In this document: piece by piece, positions 26,686-34,043 of the stretch
Position numbering within the stretch: position 1 is the first letter of the stretch
Layout of the letters: the number at the start of each line of letters is the position of its first letter
From: Cyclobacteriaceae bacterium
GTDB lineage: Bacteria > Bacteroidota > Bacteroidia > Cytophagales > Cyclobacteriaceae
Assembly (NCBI GenBank): GCA_019638275.1
Contig: JAHBUC010000001.1
Coordinates: 1 to 64,000, forward strand
Reading direction: 5' to 3'
DNA length: 64,000 nt
Made by a program: the position numbers and the translations under genes
Notes under the pieces: generated by a model
Databases searched by the model: none
The model's input: only the letters and a program-made list of their open reading frames with translations
Told to the model about the DNA's origin: nothing

Positions 26686-27792
26686 CTATTTGGAAAAATA
26701 TTGGCGTACCCTTTCAGCAACAAAGCTTATTTCCTGATCTGTTAGTTCAGGGTAAAGCGGAAGTGAGAGCACTTGGTGTTGAAGGGAAGCCGTAACCGGA
26801 AAATCCTGCTCCGGGTGATTCAGGTGTTTATATGCAGGTGTATATGGAAGTCCCCTGGGGTAATGAATAAGCGTTTCAATGCCCTGCTCAGCCAGGTGTT
26901 TTTGCAGCTTTTCGCGCTGTTTCGTACAGATGCAGAACAAGTGATAGGTATGCGTTGACTGTGGCCGTTCGGCTGGCAATTGAATTTGAGTGACATCACC
27001 AAGCTGTTGCCTGTAATTACGCGCAATTTCCTGGCGTCTTGCATTCCATTGTTCCAGGTAATTTAACTTAACGTTGAGGATAGCTGCCTGCAGGGTATCC
27101 ATCCGGCTATTCGTTCCTTCCAGTTCATGATCATCTTTTATCAGTGCACCATGATTGCGCAACCTGCGTACACGTTCTGCTAATGTTGAATCGTCTGTTG
27201 CAATGCATCCGGCATCGCCATACGCACCCAGATTTTTTGTAGGATAAAAACTGAATGCCCCGGCAACACCCACGGTTCCGGCAAAGGCATCGCCATCTTT
27301 GGTGAGATGACCTTGGGCACAATCTTCGATCAGAAACAACTTATGCTGATCGCAGATTTTTTTAAGTTCAAGAACAGCCGCAGCCTGACCGTACAAATGC
27401 ACCGCTATCACAGCTTTTGTTCTTGAAGTGATTTTCCTTTTTACCTGTTCAGGATCAATCGTGTAATAATGGGGATCAACATCGCAAAAAACCGGTTTAG
27501 CGCCAGTGAGTGAAATCGTTTCTGCAGAAGGAATACAACTGAAAGCCGGTGTGATAACTTCGTCACCCGCTTTGATGTTCAGCGCTTTTAAAATCAGAAA
27601 GAGCGAATCGGTTCCGTTGCCTGTGCTGATGCAATGCTTCACAGAAAGTTTTTCAGCGAAGGCATCTTCAAATTGCTTTACAGGTTCACCACCAATAAAC
27701 TGTGCTTTTGTTAACACAGCCGCAATGGCCCGATCAATTTCTGATTGGATGGCGGTGTACTGCACATCAAGTTTTTGAAAAGGAATTCGCAC
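26686..27792 (-). CDS. DegT/DnrJ/EryC1/StrS family sugar aminotransferase
   Basis: PLP enzyme of 368 residues that aminates keto-sugar nucleotides. It starts at GTG 27792, nine bases after galE. The PLP Lys is in FSFYPTKNLGAYGDAGCI (Lys186), with the Asp of IEDCAQ (about D157) holding the pyridine nitrogen and the cofactor-binding GNGTDSL loop near residue 58. The keto-sugar substrate is not evident, and no partner dehydratase is present in the operon, so the substrate may come from an enzyme encoded elsewhere. Confidence 0.93.
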   Translation of the reverse strand: MRIPFQKLDVQYTAIQSEIDRAIAAVLTKAQFIGGEPVKQFEDAFAEKLSVKHCISTGNGTDSLFLILKALNIKAGDEVITPAFSCIPSAETISLTGAKPVFCDVDPHYYTIDPEQVKRKITSRTKAVIAVHLYGQAAAVLELKKICDQHKLFLIEDCAQGHLTKDGDAFAGTVGVAGAFSFYPTKNLGAYGDAGCIATDDSTLAERVRRLRNHGALIKDDHELEGTNSRMDTLQAAILNVKLNYLEQWNARRQEIARNYRQQLGDVTQIQLPAERPQSTHTYHLFCICTKQREKLQKHLAEQGIETLIHYPRGLPYTPAYKHLNHPEQDFPVTASLQHQVLSLPLYPELTDQEISFVAERVRQYFSK

Positions 27793-27800
27793 CCTTAAAG

Positions 27801-28832
27801 TTACTGGCTTTTATGCAGCTTTTGCTCCCAGGCCCAGGCGTGTTTTAAGGCATCTTCCATGGAGAACCGGGCTTCCCATTTCAACGCGTTATTGACCCGT
27901 GTTGGGTCGGCATAGACTTTTTCTACATCACCCGGCCTGCGCGGACCGATTACAAACGGAAGTTTGGCACCGGTAGCCCGGATAAACGTATTAACCAACT
28001 CCAATACAGAAGCGCCTTTTCCGGTGCCTACATTAAAGACATCATAAACGTTTTTGCGGTTATCGTTGGCAAGGTACTCCAATGCTTTAACGTGCACTTC
28101 AGCCAAATCCACCACATGAATGAAATCACGAATGCACGAGCCATCAGGCGTGTTATAGTTGTTACCGAAAACGGTTAATTTTTTTCTAAGTCCAATGGCC
28201 GTTTGTGTAATGAAAGGCACCAGGTTATTGGGAACGCCAATGGGCAACTCACCCAACAAACCACTGGGGTGTGCCCCGATCGGATTGAAATAGCGAAGTG
28301 AAATGGTGCGAATGCCGGTGTGATGCACGTCTTCCAGAATACGTTCGCAGATTTGCTTGGTTGCTCCGTATGGAGATTCAGCGCGTTTAAAGGGGGCACG
28401 TTCATCAACCGGAATGGTGTCGGGTTGGCCGTACACGGTGCATGATGAAGAGAAAATAATATCCCTCACTCCATTTTCTTCCATTACTTCTAACAGCGTA
28501 AGCAGGGAGCCTACATTGTTTTGATGATAGCGCAACGGCTTTTGTACGGACTCACCCACAGATTTAAATGCAGCAAAGTGCATCACGCACGTAAACGGAC
28601 CTTGTGTTTTAAAAACAAATTGAAGAAAGTTTTTATCGCAGCAATCCCCCTGATGAAAGCTGATGGCTTTACCGGTTATTTGTTGAATACCGGCAAGCAA
28701 GGTTTTATCGCTGGCGGAAAGGTTATCAACAATGACAGGTTCATAACCTGAGTTGATTAGCTCTACTACGGTATGCGCCCCGATATAACCTGCGCCTCCT
28801 GTTACTAAAATTTTACCGCCAGTTTTTTTCAT
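27801..28832 (-). CDS. galE: UDP-glucose 4-epimerase
   Basis: Short-chain dehydrogenase of 343 residues interconverting UDP-glucose and UDP-galactose (or the N-acetyl forms). The NAD-binding motif is TGGAGYIG (11-18), the catalytic pair Tyr155/Lys159 lies in SPYGATKQICE, and SSSCTVYG supplies the Ser/Thr of the triad. The C-terminus (RRPGDVEKVYADPTRVNNAL) is GalE-typical. Three bases follow the dehydrogenase gene; part of the nucleotide-sugar operon. Confidence 0.94.
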   Translation of the reverse strand: MKKTGGKILVTGGAGYIGAHTVVELINSGYEPVIVDNLSASDKTLLAGIQQITGKAISFHQGDCCDKNFLQFVFKTQGPFTCVMHFAAFKSVGESVQKPLRYHQNNVGSLLTLLEVMEENGVRDIIFSSSCTVYGQPDTIPVDERAPFKRAESPYGATKQICERILEDVHHTGIRTISLRYFNPIGAHPSGLLGELPIGVPNNLVPFITQTAIGLRKKLTVFGNNYNTPDGSCIRDFIHVVDLAEVHVKALEYLANDNRKNVYDVFNVGTGKGASVLELVNTFIRATGAKLPFVIGPRRPGDVEKVYADPTRVNNALKWEARFSMEDALKHAWAWEQKLHKSQ

Positions 28833-28834
28833 GT

Positions 28835-30085
28835 TTAAAGTCGGGAGGTAGTGATTGATTTATCGAGAAACCCTTTTACATCGTACACCACGGTGTTGGA
28901 TTGCTTGACAATACTCCAGTCAAGCGACCTGAACTCATCATGGCCAACAGCTAACACAATGGCGTGGTATTTTTTTGAAAGTTTGTTAACTAACGATAAC
29001 CCGTATTCGTGTTTTACTTCTTCGTTGTCGGCTTGCGGATCGTAAATATCAACGTTCGTTCCATAGCTTTTTAGTTCGTTGATTACATCTACTACTTTAC
29101 TGTTTCGGATATCCGGACAGTTTTCCTTGAACGTAATGCCCATCACCAGTACATCCGCTCCGTAAACCGGAAGTTGATTTTTTGCCATCAACTTGATGAC
29201 ATTGCCGGCAATATGCGCACCCATGTTATCATTGATTCTTCGTCCCGCCAAAATCACTTCAGGATGATACCCCAGACTTTCCGCTTTATAGGTGAGGTAG
29301 TACGGATCAACACCAATACAGTGCCCGCCAACCAATCCGGGTTTGAAGGGAAGGAAATTCCACTTCGTTCCGGCCGCTTCCAACACTTCATGTGTATCGA
29401 TACCCATTTTATCAAAAATCAGCGCAAGCTCATTTACAAAGGCGATGTTAATATCGCGCTGTGCATTTTCAATAACTTTTGCTGCTTCGGCCACTCGGAT
29501 AGAAGAGGCTTTGTGCGTACCGGCCTGGATTACTTTGCGGTAAAGCTGATCCACTTTTTCAGCAACTTCAGGCGTGCTGCCGCTGGTAACTTTTTTGATG
29601 GTGGTAACGCGATGCAGTTTATCGCCTGGGTTAATTCGCTCAGGGGAATAACCACAAAAGAAATCCACATTGTATTTCAAGCCGCTCACCTGTTCAATAA
29701 TCGGTACACAATCTTCCTCGGTACATCCGGGATAAACTGTGGATTCATAAATAACGATGTCACCTTTTTTGATTGCTGAGCCAACCGTTTTGCTGGCGCT
29801 TTGTAATGGACGCAAATCAGGTTTACGGTATTCATCAACCGGTGTGGGTACGGTTACAATGAAATAATTTACTGATTTCAGATCGTTCAGGTCGTGCGAG
29901 AAGGTAAGTTTTGTAGCAGCTTTCAATTCATGATCTTCCACTTCGCGCGTGCGATCATAACCTTTTTTCAATTCGGCAATGCGTTCTTTGTTGATGTCAA
30001 AACCAACCACGTCCATCACCTTACCGAATTCAACAGCCAGGGGCAGGCCAACGTATCCTAAACCGATAATTCCGATTTTATCCAT
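28835..30085 (-). CDS. UDP-sugar 6-dehydrogenase (WbpO/TviB-like)
   Basis: NAD-dependent four-electron oxidation of the C6 hydroxyl of a UDP-hexose, probably UDP-N-acetylhexosamine, to the uronic acid. 416 residues. Rossmann GLGYVGLPLAVEF at the N-terminus, ESTVYPGCTEE and CGYSPERINPGD in the centre, catalytic Cys255 in VGGHCIGVDPYYL, and the C-terminal domain with GITFKENCPDIRNSK. The sequence pattern is closer to TviB/WbpO than to UDP-glucose dehydrogenase. Eight bases after the epimerase gene; three bases before galE. Confidence 0.9.
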   Translation of the reverse strand: MDKIGIIGLGYVGLPLAVEFGKVMDVVGFDINKERIAELKKGYDRTREVEDHELKAATKLTFSHDLNDLKSVNYFIVTVPTPVDEYRKPDLRPLQSASKTVGSAIKKGDIVIYESTVYPGCTEEDCVPIIEQVSGLKYNVDFFCGYSPERINPGDKLHRVTTIKKVTSGSTPEVAEKVDQLYRKVIQAGTHKASSIRVAEAAKVIENAQRDINIAFVNELALIFDKMGIDTHEVLEAAGTKWNFLPFKPGLVGGHCIGVDPYYLTYKAESLGYHPEVILAGRRINDNMGAHIAGNVIKLMAKNQLPVYGADVLVMGITFKENCPDIRNSKVVDVINELKSYGTNVDIYDPQADNEEVKHEYGLSLVNKLSKKYHAIVLAVGHDEFRSLDWSIVKQSNTVVYDVKGFLDKSITTSRL

Positions 30086-30093
30086 GTAAAGTT

Positions 30094-31119
30094 TTATTTC
30101 TTGATCTTATAGTATTCCGTGTACCATTCAATGAATTTACCAATGCCATCTTCAATGCTGGTGGCGGGTTTAAATCCGGCATCGCGCATCAGGTCATCCA
30201 CATCGGCATAGGTTTCAGGCACATCGCCATCCTGGATGGGCATAAAATTCTTGATGGCTTTTTTCCCAAGCTTCTCTTCAATCACTTCAATGAAACGAAG
30301 CAACTGCACCGGCTTGTTGTTTCCGATGTTATAAATTTTGTAAGGTGCAAAACTGGTAGCAGGATCGGGCTGATGACCATCCCAACCCGGGTTTGGTTTT
30401 GGCGCTAATGGTACTAAGCGTTTAATGCCTTCAACAATATCATCGATATAGGTAAAGTCACGAAGCATTTTCCCGTGGTTGTACACATCAATGGGTGTTC
30501 CTTCCACAATCGCTTTGGTGAAAATGAATAACGCCATATCCGGTCGGCCATACGGACCATATACCGTGAAGAAACGCAAGCCTGTTGTGGGCAAGTTATA
30601 TAACGCTGAGTAGGTGTGCGCCATCAATTCATTCGACTTTTTTGAAGCCGCATACAACGAGAGCGGATGATCAACATTGTGGTGCACCGAGAACGGCATC
30701 TTTTTATTAGCACCATACACCGAGCTGGATGAAGCATACACGAGATGCTCAGTTTTGTTATGTCGGCATGCTTCCAGAATATTCAGAAAGCCATGCATGT
30801 TACTTTCAAGGTATGCGTATGGATTGGTGAGGGAGTATCGAACACCGGCTTGTGCAGCCAGGTTTACCACGTATTTAAAATTATGCTCTTTGAACAGCGC
30901 ATCAATTTTCTTTTTGTCTGTCAGGTCAGCTTCAACAAACGTAAAATCCGGTAGCGATTTCAGGATGCTTAACCGCGATTGTTTCAGCGTTACATCGTAG
31001 TAGTCGTTCAGGTTGTCGGTGCCGGTTACGGCATACCCTTCGGCACAAAGCCGCTTGGTCAGGTGAAACCCGATGAAGCCTGCAGCGCCTGTAATCAAAA
31101 CCTTGTTTTTGGTAGTCAT
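30094..31119 (-). CDS. UDP-glucuronate 4-epimerase-like NAD-dependent epimerase
   Basis: Extended SDR protein of 341 residues of the GAE type, which converts UDP-glucuronate to UDP-galacturonate or the N-acetyl analogues. NAD motif [10 protein letters not shown] (10-19), catalytic Tyr156/Lys160 in [14 protein letters not shown]-type segments [16 protein letters not shown] and [17 protein letters not shown], and [11 protein letters not shown]. First gene of the operon, 100 bases from the divergent ccmB start. With the dehydrogenase it would supply 4-epimerised uronic acids for a surface polymer. Confidence 0.9.
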   Translation of the reverse strand: MTTKNKVLITGAAGFIGFHLTKRLCAEGYAVTGTDNLNDYYDVTLKQSRLSILKSLPDFTFVEADLTDKKKIDALFKEHNFKYVVNLAAQAGVRYSLTNPYAYLESNMHGFLNILEACRHNKTEHLVYASSSSVYGANKKMPFSVHHNVDHPLSLYAASKKSNELMAHTYSALYNLPTTGLRFFTVYGPYGRPDMALFIFTKAIVEGTPIDVYNHGKMLRDFTYIDDIVEGIKRLVPLAPKPNPGWDGHQPDPATSFAPYKIYNIGNNKPVQLLRFIEVIEEKLGKKAIKNFMPIQDGDVPETYADVDDLMRDAGFKPATSIEDGIGKFIEWYTEYYKIKK

Positions 31120-31139
31120 TTACAATGGTAAAAGGAGTG

Positions 31140-31147
31140 CAAAACTA
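31140..31147 (-). promoter_or_regulatory. Probable -7 element of the nucleotide-sugar operon
   Basis: TAGTTTTG on the reverse strand matches TAnnTTTG, 21 bases before the epimerase ATG; no clear -33 element. Confidence 0.4.
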
Positions 31148-31219
31148 ATAATTTATGGGCTGCGACCGTTAATTTGCCCCGATTTTCAATAAACTTGCGC
31201 AACCCCGTTTTACCCGGTT

Positions 31220-31885
31220 TTGAACAGAATTATCGTACAGCTGCTGAAGAAAGAGTTCATCCTGGAGCTCAGGCGTAAGTCGGTTATTGCCGGCCTCGGC
31301 CTTTACCTGTTCAGCCTGATTTTTATCTGTTACCTCACGTTTAACCTGAAGCAGAACGCCATCAGTCCTGCTACGTGGTCGGCTTTGTTTTGGCTCACCA
31401 TTTTGTTCTCGGTAGTGAACAGCGTAGCCAAAAGTTTTATTGGTGAAAAGAAAGGGGTTTTCATTTACCTGTATACCATAGCCAGTCCGCAGCAGATTAT
31501 TATTTCGAAGATTCTTTACAATGCTTTACTCAGCTTGCTGATTTCACTAACCGGTTATTTACTGTTCTCGATTTTTATTTTCAATCCCGTACAGGATCAG
31601 CTTACATTTTTCCTGGTGTTGTTACTGACTTCTATCGGTTTCTCTACTTCGTTGAGTTTAATCTCCGGCATCGCGGCAAAAGCCAACAACAGTAATGTGT
31701 TAATGGCGGTGTTGAGTTTTCCGGTGGTGATTTCCATTTTGCTGATGGCGGTTCGCGCCACAAAAAATGCGTTGGATGGATTGGAACTTTCGGCCAGTTC
31801 GGATGAGCTGTTAAACCTGCTGGCCATTAATATTATTTCCGGTGCGTTGGGGTACATTTTGTTCCCGTATATTTGGCGCAGTTAA
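31220..31885 (+). CDS. ccmB: Heme exporter/cytochrome c maturation protein CcmB
   Basis: Permease subunit of the CcmAB ABC transporter that recharges heme chaperone CcmE in cytochrome c maturation system I. 221 residues with six predicted helices; it starts at TTG 31220 (LNRIIVQLLKKEFILELRRK), with no closer ATG. The motif FWLTILFSVVNSVAKSFIGEKKG is CcmB-typical. The ATPase partner CcmA is not encoded in this window. First gene of the ccm cluster. Confidence 0.88.
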   Translation: MNRIIVQLLKKEFILELRRKSVIAGLGLYLFSLIFICYLTFNLKQNAISPATWSALFWLTILFSVVNSVAKSFIGEKKGVFIYLYTIASPQQIIISKILYNALLSLLISLTGYLLFSIFIFNPVQDQLTFFLVLLLTSIGFSTSLSLISGIAAKANNSNVLMAVLSFPVVISILLMAVRATKNALDGLELSASSDELLNLLAINIISGALGYILFPYIWRS

Positions 31886-31963
31886 ACCAGTAGGCAGTCT
31901 ACAGTAGGCAATAAGCAATCGTAATGTTGCCTATTGCCCGTTGCCTACTGCCTACTGAACTTA
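31886..31963. repeat. GCCTACTG-type inverted repeat, copy 2
   Basis: Between ccmB and ccmC: CAGTAGGCAGTCTACAGTAGG followed by CAATAAGCAA, then TTGCCTATTGCCCGTTGCC and TACTGCCTACTG in the opposite sense, so the stretch can fold back on itself. It explains why a longer reading frame of the next gene begins upstream at 31924; I do not count that part as coding. Confidence 0.65.
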
Positions 31964-31965
31964 AA

Positions 31966-32625
31966 ATGAAGACCTGGTTAAAAATAGTAGCCGTTGTTTT
32001 GTTGGTGTATGTGCATGCGGCCGGGCTGTTAATGGATGTACCCCGACTGAACATCTTAAATGAAACCGTGCGCGCCTTGTATTTTCATGTGCCCATGTGG
32101 TTTGGGATGGTGTTGCTGTACATGATGTCGGTTTATTATGCCATTCGTTATTTGCGCAATCCATTGTCTGATTTTGATACCTACTCGGTTACGTACGCTC
32201 ATGTGGGCACCGCGTTTGGTGTGTTGGGTATGATTACCGGCATGCTTTGGGCGAATTACACCTGGGGTTCTCCCTGGCATGGTGATCCAAAACAGAACGG
32301 AGCAGCCATCGCGTTGTTGGTATACCTCGCGTATTTTGTGTTAAGAGGTTCGCTTGAAAATGAAGAGCAGCGCGCCCGATTGGGTGCGGTGTATAACATC
32401 TTTGCCTTTGCGGCTATGATTCCTCTGATCTTCATCATTCCGCGCCTCACCAGTAGCATGCACCCAGGCAGTGGCGGTAATCCCGGTTTCAATGCTTATG
32501 ATTTGGATAGTCGTATGCGCCTTGTGTTTTACCCCGCGGTGTTGGCCTGGTTCTTAATCGGGTTGTGGATTGTGAATATTCGCGTGCGCGTTAAAAAGCT
32601 GGAAGAGCGTGAAATTCAACGTTAG
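31966..32625 (+). CDS. ccmC: Cytochrome c biogenesis heme-handling protein CcmC
   Basis: Six-helix membrane protein of 219 residues that delivers heme to CcmE. I start at ATG 31966 because the upstream in-frame codons lie in a repeat. The tryptophan-rich signature is shortened to NYTWGSPWHGDPKQNGA, between the two conserved periplasmic histidines (YFHVPMWFGM and RLTSSMHPG). The usual WWD motif is thus WGSPWHGD, typical of Bacteroidota CcmC. Downstream lies a toxin-antitoxin pair before ccmD. Confidence 0.9.
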   Translation: MKTWLKIVAVVLLVYVHAAGLLMDVPRLNILNETVRALYFHVPMWFGMVLLYMMSVYYAIRYLRNPLSDFDTYSVTYAHVGTAFGVLGMITGMLWANYTWGSPWHGDPKQNGAAIALLVYLAYFVLRGSLENEEQRARLGAVYNIFAFAAMIPLIFIIPRLTSSMHPGSGGNPGFNAYDLDSRMRLVFYPAVLAWFLIGLWIVNIRVRVKKLEEREIQR

Positions 32626-32700
32626 CTTTCCTACCCTTAAAATGCTGACGTGCAACTTTTTACAGGGTTTAGTATGTTTACATGAGAAATCACAAGGTGT

Positions 32701-32922
32701 ATGGGTAACACAATAACACTTAGAGTAAAAAACAAAGACAAATTTGATCGTCTTCTGGCATTGATTCATGATCTGGATTATGTAGAGATACTAAAAAAGG
32801 ATCAAGGAGATAAGGATAAGAAGGTTTCATCCGATGACTTTTTTGCCTTGGCAGGTATTTGGAAGAACAGGAATATTTCCGCTAGAGAGCTAAGAGAAAA
32901 GGCATGGCCAAAAACAAAGTAG
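32701..32922 (+). CDS. VapB-like antitoxin
   Basis: 73-residue protein with a charged middle and the C-terminus FFALAGIWKNRNISARELR, a tail seen in small antitoxins partnered with PIN toxins (GIWK-R---ELR pattern). Its end overlaps the PIN gene by 19 bases. It should neutralise the toxin and repress the pair. Called mainly from context; the DNA-binding fold is not obvious. Confidence 0.75.
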   Translation: MGNTITLRVKNKDKFDRLLALIHDLDYVEILKKDQGDKDKKVSSDDFFALAGIWKNRNISARELREKAWPKTK

Positions 32923-33293
32923 TTCTTTGCGACACCAACATTCTCATAGAGCTTTCAAAAAGCAATATTGAAGTCGTTGAAGAATTGAGAAGCATTGGAT
33001 CAGCGAATATTGCGGTTAGCTCAGTTTCGGCAGGAGAATTAATTGTTGGCGCCCTAAATAAAAATGACCTCAACAAAATAAAAAAAGCACTTGCGGCAAT
33101 TCAGGTTGTTTACCTCAATGAAGTAATCTCTCTCAAATCGTTGGAGCTGTTAGAGGCCTACTCATTGAGTCATGGCCTTGATATTCCGGATTCATTGATA
33201 GCAGCAACTGCACTCGTTAACGACCTTCAACTTTATACACTTAATTTGAAACATTTTAAGTTTATTAAAGGGCTTCGCTTATACACTAGCTAA
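32904..33293 (+). CDS. PIN domain ribonuclease toxin (VapC family)
   Basis: 129-residue PIN-domain protein with the acidic metal-binding residues in place: Asp10 in LCDTNILIEL, Glu45 in VSAGELIVG and Asp96 in DIPDSLIAATAL; the fourth acidic position is replaced by Asn114 in YTLNLKHF, as in many VapC proteins. VapC enzymes cleave tRNA or rRNA. Start ATG 32904 overlaps the antitoxin. The pair is inserted in the ccm cluster, and its codon use is somewhat more AT-rich than that of its neighbours. Confidence 0.9.
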   Translation: MAKNKVVLCDTNILIELSKSNIEVVEELRSIGSANIAVSSVSAGELIVGALNKNDLNKIKKALAAIQVVYLNEVISLKSLELLEAYSLSHGLDIPDSLIAATALVNDLQLYTLNLKHFKFIKGLRLYTS

Positions 33294-33302
33294 ATCATAA
33301 AC

Positions 33303-33521
33303 ATGAAATTAATTATACGTTACGCTATCGGTGTTGTATTGTTTTTTCTTAGCACCACAGTCAGCCTTAATGCACAACCAGTAGAAATGGCCGACACCAT
33401 GCGGTCGGAAGGAAAAATTTATGTGGTGGTGGGCATTGTACTCATTGTACTGACAGGACTGATTGTCTACCTCTTTATGCTCGACCGAAGGGTAAAAAAG
33501 CTTGAAAACGGGCAGAAATAG
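33303..33521 (+). CDS. ccmD: CcmD family protein
   Basis: 72-residue membrane protein: a signal-anchor-like segment (5-25), then a second helix (KIYVVVGIVLIVLTGLIVYL) followed by the basic tail DRRVKKLE, which is the CcmD pattern (one helix with a short charged C-terminus). CcmD stabilises CcmC-CcmE and helps release holo-CcmE. It begins 9 bases after the toxin gene. Confidence 0.75.
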   Translation: MKLIIRYAIGVVLFFLSTTVSLNAQPVEMADTMRSEGKIYVVVGIVLIVLTGLIVYLFMLDRRVKKLENGQK

Positions 33522-33601
33522 GCCATTTTCAGGTTGACAAAAATCACTGGCTTTACGGGGTTTTTGGGTTAATTTTGGGCAGTTTTAAGCGGGGGAGAAG
33601 C

Positions 33602-34012
33602 ATGAAAAAATCACACATCTTTATTATTGTTATTATAGCCGTGGCGGTGGCCATCATTGTATCGTCAACCAACGAAGCCAGTACATACGTTACATTTTCC
33701 GAAGCCTATCAACTGGCTTCAAACGGTAACGCCAAAAGCATTCACGTAGTGGGTGAATTGAAAAAGGATGCTGATGGAAAAGTGGTCGGTATTGAGCCTG
33801 GTGCAGATAAGGTTTCGTTTTCATTTATCATGATAGATGAAGGCGGCAAAGAACAACAGGTGTTTTACAACGAACCCATGCCACAGGATTTTACCCGTTC
33901 AGAAAAAGTGGTGGTGATTGGCAGCTATAAGGGCGAATCATTCTTTGCCGAAAAAATATTGCTGAAGTGTCCTTCCAAATACCAGGAGAACTCCATCAAT
34001 GCGGGTATTTAA
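33602..34012 (+). CDS. ccmE: Heme chaperone CcmE, Cys-type (CxxxY)
   Basis: 136 residues from ATG 33602 (an upstream start at 33575 would only add a charged leader). One N-terminal anchor helix (5-21), an OB-fold, and the C-terminal heme-attachment segment LLKCPSKYQEN. The usual covalent heme ligand His of the HxxxY motif is replaced by Cys123 with Tyr127 kept, giving CxxxY. This variant is known from archaea and Desulfovibrio-type system I*. It lies 80 bases after ccmD and 31 before ccmF. Confidence 0.92.
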   Translation: MKKSHIFIIVIIAVAVAIIVSSTNEASTYVTFSEAYQLASNGNAKSIHVVGELKKDADGKVVGIEPGADKVSFSFIMIDEGGKEQQVFYNEPMPQDFTRSEKVVVIGSYKGESFFAEKILLKCPSKYQENSINAGI

Positions 34013-34043
34013 TTTTTCTTCAGTCGTAATTTCCTGATTCAAC

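Noticed and set aside
29174..29779. Forward frame of 201 codons opposite the UDP-sugar dehydrogenase
   Set aside because: It lies wholly inside a gene with all expected motifs and has the composition of an antisense shadow.
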